Assembly (NCBI GenBank): GCA_016713405.1
Contig: JADJPF010000007.1
Coordinates: 62,001 to 126,000 of the forward strand
Direction of reading: 5' to 3'
DNA length: 64,000 bases
Origin: Blastocatellia bacterium
GTDB taxonomy: Bacteria; Acidobacteriota; Blastocatellia; Chloracidobacteriales; JADJPF01
Shown here: positions 9,905 through 18,450 of the stretch, one piece after another
Position numbering within the stretch: position 1 is the first letter of the stretch
Layout: each line of letters starts with the position of its first letter
The notes under the pieces: generated by a model
Told to the model about the DNA's origin: nothing
Seen by the model: only the letters and a program-made list of their open reading frames with translations
Database searches by the model: none
Made by a program: the position numbers and the translations under genes

Positions 9905-11539
9905 TTATTTGACAGCAACAGAGCTATCAGCAGATTTAGGAGTTAGTTTTTTAGCATTTGTCATTTCTTCTAACCCTTTTAGAACTTGTGGGTCTTGGTA
10001 AAGTAGCACTTCTTGACCAACATCTAAGCCATGAAATGCAGTTGCTAACTCACGACGTAAAGTTAGCTTAACAATGTCTAAATTTTCTGTGACATTATTT
10101 GAAGATAACTCAAAAGTTTTTTGTTTTTCATCAATAAATTTCTTTAGTGCTTCTACGACTAAATCAGAAATAGCAAAATCACTTGATTTTAATTGGTAAT
10201 TAAACTTCATTTCCTTTATTTGATAGTCAGTTATACCAGCTATTTGACCATTGATTAACTCCCTCACAAAGAAAAATATAGGTTCTTGTAAACGAGCTTG
10301 AACTTGGGTAAAGCGTTGTTGTTTTACACTTACATCAGGTGTAATACCACCACCACCATAAACTACTTGTCCGCCATCAGTACGAAACTCAGGTTTTGTA
10401 GTTGGTTCACCATTAGGTTTTTCATCACGTCTTAAGTAGTAGTTATAGCGGGATATTCCATCATATTCACGTTGTATAAGTCTTCCGCTAGGTGTGTAAT
10501 ACTTTGCAGTAGTTAAAGTTAGTCCAGCGCCTTCAGCAATTGGGAAAATGGTTTGCACTAGTCCTTTACCAAAAGTTACTTCGCCAACAATACGCGCCCG
10601 ATCGTGGTCTTGTAATGCACCAGAAACTATTTCCGAAGCACTAGCACTGCTACCATTAACTAAAACAACTATAGGGAGGTTTTCAGGACTTCCACCGCGA
10701 GCATCAAAGTTGCGTTCAGCACCACTTTTACGACCTTTGATACTTAAAACTTTTTGTCCACGACTTAAAAACATATCACAAACATCTAAGGCTGCTTGTA
10801 CTAGCCCGCCAGGGTTATCCCTTAGATCTAATATTAATTCTGTCATTCCTTGTTGTTTTAATACTTTGACGGCTTCAACTAATTCTTCGCCAGTTGTACG
10901 AGCAAATTGACGACGTAGACCAATGTAACCAGTATTGGAATTAAGCATAAATATATTTGGAATAGAAGGTAGTGCTACGGCATCACGAGAAATAGTTACT
11001 TTTATAGGTTCGGTTAATCCTGGGCGTGAAACACCAACTAAAACTTGGCTTCCACGTGGGCCCCTTAATTCTGAAGCAACTTTAGCTGAATTCCAACCTT
11101 GAGTAGATTGTCCATTTACCTCAACAATATGATCTCCATAATGAAGGCCAGCACGTGCGGCAGGAGTGTTAAAATGCGGGGCCAAGATAAATACTTTGCC
11201 TTGGCGTTGAGTAACAGTTGCACCAATACCAAAATATTCACTTTGTTGTTGTGAGCGTAGTTCTTGAAAATCTTCTTTGGTATAAAAGGCTGAGTGAGGA
11301 TCTAGAACATGTAACATACCGCTAATTGTGGTGTAGTTTAGTCTTTCATGGTCTATTTCTCCAGAATAATTGCTTTCAATTAGTGCATAAGCTTCTATTA
11401 CACTTTCAGCTACAACAGCACCATCAATATTAAGTGTATTAGCGGAATTTGATGTAGGGGTTAAACTTAGAGCAGCAAAAAAAATAGGTATTATTAATAA
11501 AATACTGACACGTTGCCAAAGGGATTTGTTTTGTTTCAC
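9905..11539 (-). CDS. S41 C-terminal processing peptidase with PDZ domain (paralogue 1)
   Basis: A 544-residue exported CtpA/Prc-type serine protease. A signal peptide or N-terminal anchor covers residues 8-30. The order is an S41 N-terminal helical part (ESNYSGEIDHERL), a PDZ domain (YFGIGATVTQRQGKVFI to VSRPG) and the catalytic core. The catalytic Ser lies in NGSSASASEIVSGALQDHD and the general-base Lys in TFGKGLVQTIFP. The start is GTG, preceded by AGGAG. A second protein of nearly the same length and layout lies at 56331-57959. Substrates are unknown; the family trims exported proteins or regulators. An inverted repeat lies upstream at 11587-11623. Confidence 0.9.
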   Translation of the reverse strand: MKQNKSLWQRVSILLIIPIFFAALSLTPTSNSANTLNIDGAVVAESVIEAYALIESNYSGEIDHERLNYTTISGMLHVLDPHSAFYTKEDFQELRSQQQSEYFGIGATVTQRQGKVFILAPHFNTPAARAGLHYGDHIVEVNGQSTQGWNSAKVASELRGPRGSQVLVGVSRPGLTEPIKVTISRDAVALPSIPNIFMLNSNTGYIGLRRQFARTTGEELVEAVKVLKQQGMTELILDLRDNPGGLVQAALDVCDMFLSRGQKVLSIKGRKSGAERNFDARGGSPENLPIVVLVNGSSASASEIVSGALQDHDRARIVGEVTFGKGLVQTIFPIAEGAGLTLTTAKYYTPSGRLIQREYDGISRYNYYLRRDEKPNGEPTTKPEFRTDGGQVVYGGGGITPDVSVKQQRFTQVQARLQEPIFFFVRELINGQIAGITDYQIKEMKFNYQLKSSDFAISDLVVEALKKFIDEKQKTFELSSNNVTENLDIVKLTLRRELATAFHGLDVGQEVLLYQDPQVLKGLEEMTNAKKLTPKSADSSVAVK

Positions 11540-11586
11540 CTGGGAGATCTCCTGACTAAAAAATTTTGCTTCTTATAAGTGAGCCT

Positions 11587-11623
11587 GCCAAAACAAATTA
11601 TAATCTGAAAAATTTGTTTTGGC
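11587..11623. repeat. 13-bp perfect inverted repeat upstream of the S41 protease gene
   Basis: GCCAAAACAAATT (11587-11599) pairs with AATTTGTTTTGGC (11611-11623) across an 11-base spacer. It lies between the leftward S41 gene and the rightward small-RNA promoter. It could be an operator or a hairpin in the S41 5' leader; nothing in the sequence decides between these. Confidence 0.55.
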
Positions 11624-11633
11624 GAAAAGAAAG

Positions 11634-11661
11634 TTGCTTAAACTATCCAACTACCTACAAT
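11634..11661 (+). promoter_or_regulatory. Sigma-70-type promoter for the structured RNA
   Basis: TTGCTT at 11634-11639 and TACAAT at 11656-11661 are separated by 16 bp, close to the consensus -35 and -10 elements. Transcription would begin about 11667-11669, directly at the 5' end of the structured stretch. Confidence 0.55.
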
Positions 11662-11666
11662 CTTTT

Positions 11667-11855
11667 GAGTGAAAGAGCCTTAATTTAGTTGCAATTAGCT
11701 GTCAAAAACAGACAAGGAAATCAATAACTTGTAACTTCCAAAAGGATTGGGTAATATATGCCCTGCAATCAGGGGTGAGAGGAATCTGTTACCTTGATTG
11801 CAAATAACTCCGCTAATTGTTAAGGGGCCGAGTGCCTTTTCGGCCCGCCTTTTTA
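11667..11855 (+). ncRNA. Candidate structured small RNA, 6S-RNA-like in size and shape
   Basis: This non-coding stretch of about 185 nt has its own promoter-like sequence and a strong terminator. The ends pair: CCTTAA (11678-11683) with TTAAGG (11820-11825), and CAATTAGC (11692-11699) with GCTAATTG (11812-11819), giving a long interrupted closing stem. The middle holds smaller pairings such as CCTGCAATCAGG. The terminator is GGGCCGA/TCGGCCC followed by a T-run at 11850-11854. A long rod-like RNA of this length between independent genes is what 6S RNA (SsrS) looks like, but no sequence signature was confirmed. It could instead be a 5' leader of the gene at 11952, although the terminator argues against that. 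Confidence 0.45.
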
Positions 11856-11951
11856 TTAAATCTATTAATATTCTCATACAAGTTGCTTTTGAGTAGTGTT
11901 TGCAGTTTAATAGTAAGCAGTCCTTCTAATAGACAAGCAAGGGAAAACTTT

Positions 11952-12620
11952 ATGCCGGCTTTAAGCGCAGCAGAAATAATTAAAAGAGCAGAAAAAATCC
12001 GCGATTACCAAAAATTGTCCCCAACAAGTTCAGAAAGATTACATATTAATCGCGGTCGGCAACTAATGTATGAACTACTGAAAGATGTTTTTGGCGATCC
12101 GCTAGTTGCTCCATCAAAAGCTTATACAGGTGATTGGGAAATGCTTTTTACTAATGTTGGAGCCGAAGCAATACAAACAGCTATTACTTTGCAACAACAA
12201 GTTGTTCAACAAAAAAATATTGATGAACAACAACGTAAGATTGAATTAGTTTTATTAAAACTAGCAACACATACTAATAATCAAGTTAAGGCTATGCTAT
12301 TAAATACAGGGGCAGATTTCTTATCTATGAAAAACCCTGGTGATATTTCCCCAGAGGGTCTGCTACGTAGGTTAGAAAATGAAATTAGCAAAGGCCCAAC
12401 ACCGCCTGAAGGACAAAATGTTTTTACTTGGCAAACAGTTTTAGAGCAACAAACTTTATCAGGCTTAAAAGCTTGGATAGGTTATGAGATTGGCGTTTTA
12501 GAATATCAAATTAATAACGCTGTAGCTAAAACAGAAAAAGAAAAAGTAAATTTTGAGTTGGCAATCTTAAAAAATAAACTTGCTTATTTGCAACAAATAC
12601 TTAGACTGCTGCCAGAGTAG
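11952..12620 (+). CDS. Conserved-looking hypothetical cytoplasmic protein
   Basis: The product is 222 residues from the ATG at 11952 (MPALSAAEIIKRAEKI). An in-frame upstream extension to 11817 exists, but it would run through the RNA terminator, so it was not used. The protein is mostly helical: a folded-looking N-terminal half (TGDWEMLFTNVGAEAIQTAITL), a Gln-rich helix, and a C-terminal helix (ILKNKLAYLQQILRLLPE). It has no signal peptide and no recognised family motif. Its stop codon abuts the convergent glycosylase stop at 12621. Function unknown. Confidence 0.6.
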   Translation: MPALSAAEIIKRAEKIRDYQKLSPTSSERLHINRGRQLMYELLKDVFGDPLVAPSKAYTGDWEMLFTNVGAEAIQTAITLQQQVVQQKNIDEQQRKIELVLLKLATHTNNQVKAMLLNTGADFLSMKNPGDISPEGLLRRLENEISKGPTPPEGQNVFTWQTVLEQQTLSGLKAWIGYEIGVLEYQINNAVAKTEKEKVNFELAILKNKLAYLQQILRLLPE

Positions 12621-13223
12621 TTATTTATTGTCAATACTACGCCAAAGATACCAACTGGCTATACTACGATAGGGTTTCCAGCAGTTTGCTATTTCTGATA
12701 ATTGTTTAGGATTAGGTAAGTCATCTAGTCCATAAAGTTCTTGGGTAGCTCGTTTTATACCTAAATCTCCTGTAGGTAGTACATCTAGGCGATTAAGAGA
12801 AAAAATTAAAAACATTTCGGCTGTCCAACGACCAATGCCCTTAATAATTGTAATTTTAGAAATAATTTCCTCATCATTAAGTAAAGAAAAATCTTGAGTA
12901 AGGAAAACTTGGTCAAATTTTTCTGCTAGATCTTTGATATAGCTAGCTTTAGAGCGAGATACCCCTACACTAGTAATTTTCTCTAAAGGTGTAGAAAGTA
13001 TAGTGCTAGGATTAAAAGCTATTTCTTCTTTAGGATATAAGGCTAAAAAGCGTTTAGCTATTGTTTCAGCAGCTTTTGTTGAGAGTTGTTGAGATATTAT
13101 TGCTTGGCATAAAGCCCAAAAATAATCATTGTGGGAAGTTAATGTACAACTACCATAACGATTAATAAGGTTTGCAATAATTGGATCAACTGTTTTTAAG
13201 TGGTTTTCAGCGTGATTAAACAT
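12621..13223 (-). CDS. DNA-3-methyladenine glycosylase II-like HhH-GPD protein (AlkA type)
   Basis: A 200-residue base-excision-repair glycosylase expected to remove alkylated purines. Seen directly: the N-terminal WALCQAIISQQLSTKAAETIAKR helices, the helix-hairpin-helix IKGIGRWTAEMFLIF, and the catalytic Asp in VLPTGDLGIKRA. It lacks the extra N-terminal beta-domain of E. coli AlkA, so it resembles the shorter single-domain bacterial and yeast Mag1-like enzymes. There is no iron-sulfur cysteine cluster. It is divergent from the small gene at 13252. Confidence 0.88.
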   Translation of the reverse strand: MFNHAENHLKTVDPIIANLINRYGSCTLTSHNDYFWALCQAIISQQLSTKAAETIAKRFLALYPKEEIAFNPSTILSTPLEKITSVGVSRSKASYIKDLAEKFDQVFLTQDFSLLNDEEIISKITIIKGIGRWTAEMFLIFSLNRLDVLPTGDLGIKRATQELYGLDDLPNPKQLSEIANCWKPYRSIASWYLWRSIDNK

Positions 13224-13251
13224 AAAAATCTAGAATTTGCTTAAGTAATCT

Positions 13252-13470
13252 ATGTGTGAACTTGTACTACATCATTATCATACTGTCTTTTTACCTGTTG
13301 TTTCTGCTTTAGACAACCAAACCCGTTTAGAACTTTCAGAAGCTATAAAAGAAATAGATTATCTGGTAGAAACGCTTTGTCATATGGAACTAAATCCAGT
13401 AGAAAGACAAGAAACAGAACTTGTTTATTGGGCTTGGTGGGAAAAAGTGCGTAGTCAAATGGAAAATTAG
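13252..13470 (+). CDS. Small hypothetical protein
   Basis: This 72-residue open frame starts with ATG 28 bp from the divergent glycosylase start. The sequence is acidic and helical (ALDNQTRLELSEAIKEIDYLVETL) and ends with a tryptophan-rich segment, VYWAWWEKVRSQMEN. There is no strong ribosome-binding site and no recognised family. It occupies an otherwise empty gap and has protein-like composition, so it is probably real but unproven. Confidence 0.4.
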   Translation: MCELVLHHYHTVFLPVVSALDNQTRLELSEAIKEIDYLVETLCHMELNPVERQETELVYWAWWEKVRSQMEN

Positions 13471-13497
13471 CTTTTTCCCTAATTTGTCTTCCAAAAA

Positions 13498-14345
13498 TTA
13501 CCTCCGAAACAATAATACTGCAACAATAATAACAATTACTGCTATGATAATACCTGCTATTACTATAGTAGAAGATCCGCTTTTAGCTTCACGCTCAAAC
13601 ACATTACTACAAGGGGAGTTTTGTTGAGGAGGTGGTATTGGTGGTTTTGAATCAGGTGCTTTAGCTAGAGGCTGTTGTGCTGGAGAAGGAGCTTTTGCTG
13701 GGGCCGCGGGTTTTGGTGGTATTGGAAGATTTACCGCAGGCATACCAACAACAGTAGCTAAACTGTCTACCTCATTACTAGCTGGAGAAGGATTATTTTT
13801 ACTAACCGCAGATTTAGCTGCTAATTCTTTTAATTGGTCAATATTTAGACCTTGACCACCAACTTGAGTAGCAAAAGGATCAGGAGCAGATGAAGCATTA
13901 GCATTAGCATTAGATAAAGGTTTTACGGCAGGCATACCAACAACAGTAGCCATTGGATCGCTCCTCCTGATGGGGGAGGAGGGGTTGCAGATTTAGCCGC
14001 TAATTCTTTTAATTGGTTGATGTTTAGACCTTGACCACCAACTTGAGTAGCAAAAGGATCAGGAGCAGATGAAGCATTAGCATTAGCATTAGGTAAAGGT
14101 TTAACGGCTTGCATACCAACAACAGTAGCCATTGGATCGGCTCCTCCTGATGGGGGAGGTTGGGCTGCGGCAGCTTTAAGCGCGCTTTGGTCGGCTGGAA
14201 TTGATAAACGTGTTTTTAGTGGATCGTCTGCATCAGCAGATAGGGTTTCTGCTGATGACAATGGTTTGCCACAAGCACGGCAGAAACGTAGTTGAGGAGC
14301 ATTTTGCGAGCCACATACTGAACAAAACATATTTTTTGTCTCCAC
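13498..14345 (-). CDS. Zinc-ribbon protein with tandem repeats and a C-terminal membrane anchor, interrupted by a frameshift
   Basis: The N-terminus is a double CxxC zinc ribbon (MFCSVCGSQNAPQLRFCRACGKPL). A Pro/Ala/Ser-rich low-complexity region follows, with two near-identical units containing ADPMATVVGM, PDPFATQVGGQGLNI and QLKELAAKSA and a third partial unit (LATVVGMPAVNLP). The C-terminus is a single hydrophobic helix ending LLFRR. The reading frame breaks near 13960: the second unit has GGAGCGATCC where the first has GGAGCCGATCC, so one C (on the coding strand) is missing. Restored, the protein is 282 residues. The layout suggests a tail-anchored cytoplasmic sensor or scaffold, but the function is unknown. 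Confidence 0.65.
13811..14158 (-). repeat. Two tandem DNA repeats of about 170-180 bp inside the zinc-ribbon gene
   Basis: The stretches starting at 13811 and 13990 are almost identical for about 165 bases, differing at a handful of positions and by one deleted base. The high nucleotide identity, including at third codon positions, indicates a recent duplication or ongoing homogenisation. Copy number may vary between strains or be mis-assembled. Confidence 0.85.
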
Positions 14346-14543
14346 TAAATTATAGGTATGTTTCTAATTCCAGAATACACCAAGGTTTGATTAATTAGCA
14401 AGATCACATTTGTCAATAAAATTTTGACTTTATTAACTGAAAAAACTTTAAGCTAACTAATTTAGCCAATTAAAAATAATATAAAGTAATACTTTGACTA
14501 AATATTGATTTAGAAACTAAATTTTCTACCATTAAATACTTAG

Positions 14544-16868
14544 TTAGTCAACTTGAAATTCTATAACATTGTCATTATTTAACTTTATATTGACGATTTT
14601 TTGTTTTACACTAGGACTTTCTACTAAATATCTTGCTAATGGAACTACAATTAATTTCTCTATGATTCTTTGCAATGGTCTAGCACCATAACGAGGCTCA
14701 AAGCCAAGTTTTGCAAGTAGTTTAACTACATCTTTTGTCCAAGTTAACTTTATAGAAGATTTAGCTATTCCTTCTCGCTCAGAGAGTTCAGAAAGTTCTT
14801 TCTCTGTAATAGCTTCAATTACATTTGGACTTAAAGAATTAAAATTAACTACTAGATCTATTCGGTTATAAAATTCTGGACGAAAAAAATCCATCACAGC
14901 ACTTGTATAGCTATTTGTATTTTCTTTATTAAAACCTAGAGTTGTAAATTTATCTGCTCCAATATTTGAAGTCATAATAATAATTGTGCTACGGAAAATA
15001 GTAGTACGTCCATATTCATCAGTTAATCTACCTTCATCAAAAAGACCTAAAAATAGATCAAATACTTCTTTACTGGCTTTTTCTATTTCATCAAGCAGTA
15101 GTACTACAAAAGGCTGTTGCCTAACACGTTTAATTAGCTCGCTAGGTTGGTTAAAACTTTCTCCTAGCAGTCTATTTACTGAACCTGGGCCAGAATATTC
15201 ACTCATATCTAATCTAATTAGTCGTTCTTTTTGTTCTCCAGCACCAAAAAAGAATTTAGCTAATGCTTTGGCTAACTCGGTTTTTCCTACTCCTGTTGGC
15301 CCACAAAAAAGCAGTACTCCAATAGGTCGAGTAGGATCATTTAATCCAGCCTTAAATGTTGTAATTAAATTTGTTACAACCTGACATGCTTCTTGCTGGC
15401 CTATTACTTGTTTAGTTAAGGTACTTAATACTTCTGTGGGTATCAGCCTAAGCTCATTACGTAAAAATAATTCTGGAAGTCCGGTTTGGTCTACAAATAA
15501 ACTAACTACTTGTTCTGCACTAATAAAACTTTGTTTGTTTTGGACAGCTTTTTCAAAAAGTTCTTTTAGAAAAACTACTGTTTTACCTGGAAAAGATTGG
15601 TAAGGCATAAACCGAACAAATAAATGATAAATTAATTCTGTTATACCTTTACTTATTTCTACAGAAAAATTTTGCTTAAATACTTGTGCTAGTTTATCTA
15701 AAACAGTAACGGCTTTCTCTCGATTAAATGGAGGTAGATTTATTATTTGAAATAAATCTACAAACCCAGGTAGCAAACGACGACAAACATCTAGTTCTGC
15801 GGGAGTTGCTTCAACAATTACTTTAAGCTCACTTCTTTGTATATATGGTAGTAAAAATGCTGCGATGCCATTAGCAGAGCTTTCTCCACCACTATTAAGT
15901 ATATCTAGTAGATTTTCTATACACAAAATGCCATCAATATTTGATAACTCGCTTATTACTGCTTCACAACGTTCTTCCCATTGTCCTAAATAGCGCATTC
16001 CTGCAATGATTCTTGCACCGTTTGTAACCCAAAATTTATGTTTATAGCTTTCATAAATATCTTCTCTATCTGCGTCTTTTTGCCAAAGCCGTTCTAATTG
16101 GCTGGCTACTTCTGATAAAACAGTAGTTTTGCCAGAGCCAGAATCCCCAACAATAATTATATTAGCTTTTTCTTCATTAACTCTTTTAACTAAATCTGTT
16201 ACTTCTTTTTCACGCTCCCAAGCACGATTAAAGCGACGACGAGAGTTTTTTTCTGTAATGGGTTCTGCTACAGTAGAAAGGGTTAAAAGATCAGGTTTAG
16301 AGCTATGTTTTTTAGGTTTAAAGTTAACCGCAACAGTTATTTCTTCTAGGTAGACATTTTTAGGTGGTAAGTAGCGAGAAAGTTCTTTTGGTGTTAGTCC
16401 TTTTAGTCTTTCTTGAACATAATGATTAACTAATTCTTTTAGGGTTTTTTCTTCATAATAGTAAAAATGTACACCTATTGTAGGTAGGGCGCAAACTAAC
16501 AAACCTTCTTCTTGACGACCATAAACACAAGGCAACACTAAATTAACAGGATCACAAGGAAATATTTTTTCTTGTCTTCGATATTCAGGACGAACTTCTA
16601 CACGAAAATATATTAATTTAGCATCTAAGAAATCTGGGGTTGGTTGCCAAGGATGTTGCTGGTATGACCAGCTAAGATATTCTTTTAATTGATAAATAGC
16701 TTCATCTTTTGTTAAACCAAAAGCTGTAGGGGTGCTTTCTGCACCATCAAACATCACTTTGCCAGCATAGATTAGCTGTAGGTTGTGTTCATACTCAACT
16801 AAACGAGCCGTAAAACTACCAGCAAAGTCTTCCCAGACTAAAATAGGAAAATTATAAGTTGTTGTCAT
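14544..16868 (-). CDS. Clp/Hsp100-like AAA+ protein with two ATPase modules and a non-Clp N-terminal domain
   Basis: The 774-residue protein has a beta-rich N-terminal region (1 to about 205) that does not look like the usual Clp-N double repeat. Module 1 has Walker A GDSGSGKTT at 241-249, but its Walker B is degenerate (GILCIENLLD near 315). Module 2 is canonical ClpB/ClpA-like: VIGQQEA, GPTGVGKTE at 523-531, LLLDEIEKAS near 592, and the sensor-2 GARPLQR near the end. It resembles disaggregase or unfoldase machines, but without a visible ClpP-binding loop or ClpB coiled coil. The start codon overlaps the IscB stop (ATGA), and GGGGGA from the element end may serve as ribosome-binding site. 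The target substrate is unknown. Confidence 0.8.
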   Translation of the reverse strand: MTTTYNFPILVWEDFAGSFTARLVEYEHNLQLIYAGKVMFDGAESTPTAFGLTKDEAIYQLKEYLSWSYQQHPWQPTPDFLDAKLIYFRVEVRPEYRRQEKIFPCDPVNLVLPCVYGRQEEGLLVCALPTIGVHFYYYEEKTLKELVNHYVQERLKGLTPKELSRYLPPKNVYLEEITVAVNFKPKKHSSKPDLLTLSTVAEPITEKNSRRRFNRAWEREKEVTDLVKRVNEEKANIIIVGDSGSGKTTVLSEVASQLERLWQKDADREDIYESYKHKFWVTNGARIIAGMRYLGQWEERCEAVISELSNIDGILCIENLLDILNSGGESSANGIAAFLLPYIQRSELKVIVEATPAELDVCRRLLPGFVDLFQIINLPPFNREKAVTVLDKLAQVFKQNFSVEISKGITELIYHLFVRFMPYQSFPGKTVVFLKELFEKAVQNKQSFISAEQVVSLFVDQTGLPELFLRNELRLIPTEVLSTLTKQVIGQQEACQVVTNLITTFKAGLNDPTRPIGVLLFCGPTGVGKTELAKALAKFFFGAGEQKERLIRLDMSEYSGPGSVNRLLGESFNQPSELIKRVRQQPFVVLLLDEIEKASKEVFDLFLGLFDEGRLTDEYGRTTIFRSTIIIMTSNIGADKFTTLGFNKENTNSYTSAVMDFFRPEFYNRIDLVVNFNSLSPNVIEAITEKELSELSEREGIAKSSIKLTWTKDVVKLLAKLGFEPRYGARPLQRIIEKLIVVPLARYLVESPSVKQKIVNIKLNNDNVIEFQVD

Positions 16869-18196
16869 AGATCCCCCGCAAGGAAACCTACGGCTTTAGA
16901 CGTGGGAGGAATTGCGGTCTTGTATTGTGTTAAGTAAGAATAAGAATAACCATCGCAAGAAAAGATAAGTTTACAGTATTTATGGCTAATACCTTGAATA
17001 GTAGTTTTGCTAGTAGAGATATTGAAAGAACCAGAAGCCCTAACAGCGACTTTGCCAGTATAAGTACCAGCTTTTTTTCCCTTAGTAACAACAGCCTTTA
17101 CCATATCACCAGTAGCAAAGCCAAAGAATTTCTTACCTGCTTTAGCTTTAGTTCTAGGAAAGCCAAATTTGTCCATTAAGCACATTTGCCTACTTCCATG
17201 TCCTGTTGCTTTTATCTCTAATACTGTTATTTTGTCTACTTTTAGCAATGGAGTGCTTATTCCAACACAAGCTGCATCTATCCAGTGTGCTTTGGCTAAC
17301 TTTTGGCTACTACGGTTAAACTTAGTTAAACCACCACTACCTATCTCTATTGGCAATTGAAATTCTTTTAATCTATTGAGTATTTCCCATCTTGTGCTGT
17401 TTACTGCTGCTGCATCTTTTAATGGTACTTTGGCTTGTGCCTGTACTTGTGGATATCCAAACTCTGTAGCAGTTTTATTGCCTTTCTTTATATTGCACTT
17501 TTCACAAGCTATTGTTAGGTTTGTTACTCTATTACTTCCACCTCTACTTTTTGGCACTATATGTTCTATCTGCAAGGCTGTGTTCTCTTTTCCACAATAG
17601 GCACATTTACGTTTGTATTTTTCTAAAAGATACTCGCGCAATTCATATCCAGCTAAACTACCTTGTTGATATTCAACTCCTTTTATTTCAGCACTTTGCA
17701 TTAATTGTGTATCAAATTTTACTAGCTCTAAACTTATTCCCTTAATTGGACATAGCTTGATAAGTCTTCTTACCCAAGTTTCTACATTAGCTACTCTACT
17801 TAGCACAGAAGGTGCAAGCCAACCTTTAGCCCTTGTTCTATTATTAAACCTAGGCTTGCGATAACGTGTTTTTCTATTTCGTCTATTACTACGAACTCCA
17901 CGACGACTATCTAAACTAGACTTAATAGTTTCTCCTCTATGCTCAATCTCAGCAGCAAATACTACTTCTCCTGTTTCTTGATTAACTAAAGCTAGTCCCG
18001 TTGTTTTGCTACCTGGGTCTAGCTTTAGCTGATAAGTTTGTAGTTGGGGGTCTACAACTTCTTTTTTAAGTATGATGGTGAAAGGAAAACGCTTGTATAC
18101 AGCCGCTAACCCTGCTTTCAACAACCTACGAGCTTGTCCGGGATGACACATATCTAGCTGTTTTCCTGTTGTGTCTAATACAAATACTTTTTGAAT
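16865..18196 (-). CDS. iscB: IscB RNA-guided nuclease (RuvC + HNH), probable ATT start
   Basis: IscB is the OMEGA-family ancestor of Cas9, a transposon-encoded DNA endonuclease guided by an omega-RNA. The first ATG (18151) would cut off the family N-terminus. In frame upstream lies QKVFVLDTTGKQLDMCHPGQARRLL, the typical PLMP-type start, reached from ATT at 18196 ten bases after a perfect AGGAGGT. In the resulting 443 residues: RuvC-I Asp60 (KLDPGSKTTGLAL), an Arg-rich bridge helix near 97-120 (RRGVRSNRRNRKTRYRK), RuvC-II Glu157 (SLELVKFD), HNH 198-235 with two CxxC pairs and His212 (EHIVPKSRGG), and RuvC-III Asp307 (HWIDAACVG). A target-interaction C-terminal domain follows. All catalytic positions are present. 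No tnpA gene is nearby. Confidence 0.93.
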   Translation of the reverse strand: MQKVFVLDTTGKQLDMCHPGQARRLLKAGLAAVYKRFPFTIILKKEVVDPQLQTYQLKLDPGSKTTGLALVNQETGEVVFAAEIEHRGETIKSSLDSRRGVRSNRRNRKTRYRKPRFNNRTRAKGWLAPSVLSRVANVETWVRRLIKLCPIKGISLELVKFDTQLMQSAEIKGVEYQQGSLAGYELREYLLEKYKRKCAYCGKENTALQIEHIVPKSRGGSNRVTNLTIACEKCNIKKGNKTATEFGYPQVQAQAKVPLKDAAAVNSTRWEILNRLKEFQLPIEIGSGGLTKFNRSSQKLAKAHWIDAACVGISTPLLKVDKITVLEIKATGHGSRQMCLMDKFGFPRTKAKAGKKFFGFATGDMVKAVVTKGKKAGTYTGKVAVRASGSFNISTSKTTIQGISHKYCKLIFSCDGYSYSYLTQYKTAIPPTSKAVGFLAGDL

Positions 18197-18450
18197 AGTA
18201 AAGCTTACCTCCTATTTCTAGGGTTATTTTTGCCTCGACAATGTTAGCAATCAGCATATCTACTAAGCACTACCACTATACCCTTGCAGTTGTTTAACTT
18301 AGCAGTTACAGAGCTTGGAACTGGCACGCATTCCAAGGTGTGTTCTTTTACTCTTTTGCTAACGTAGTTCTCTAAGAACTTGGTCTGGTCACTCGGACTC
18401 GTTTGCTTCACACAAACAAGCCAACGGCTTTAGCCTTTGGTAAGTGACAT
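16870..18450 (-). mobile_element. IscB-carrying IS200/IS605-like (ISC) element without transposase
   Basis: The unit consists of the omega-RNA region, iscB and a right-end sequence. The 10-mer ACGGCTTTAG recurs near both ends on the same strand (16890-16899 and 18424-18433), in subterminal positions that are foldable at the left end. No TnpA (Y1 HUH) gene is present, so movement would need a transposase in trans. The exact termini are not determinable without an empty site; the right boundary lies within a few bases of the ATG of the Clp-like gene. Confidence 0.7.

Noticed and set aside
11817..11951. In-frame upstream extension of the gene at 11952
   Set aside because: It would translate through the terminator of the small RNA, and the residues look random; the ATG at 11952 is a better start.
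16865..18196. TnpB or Cas9 identity for the RuvC-HNH protein
   Set aside because: The short size, the PLMP-like N-terminus, and the HNH placed between RuvC-II and RuvC-III fit IscB. TnpB lacks the HNH, and Cas9 is much larger and has a REC lobe.
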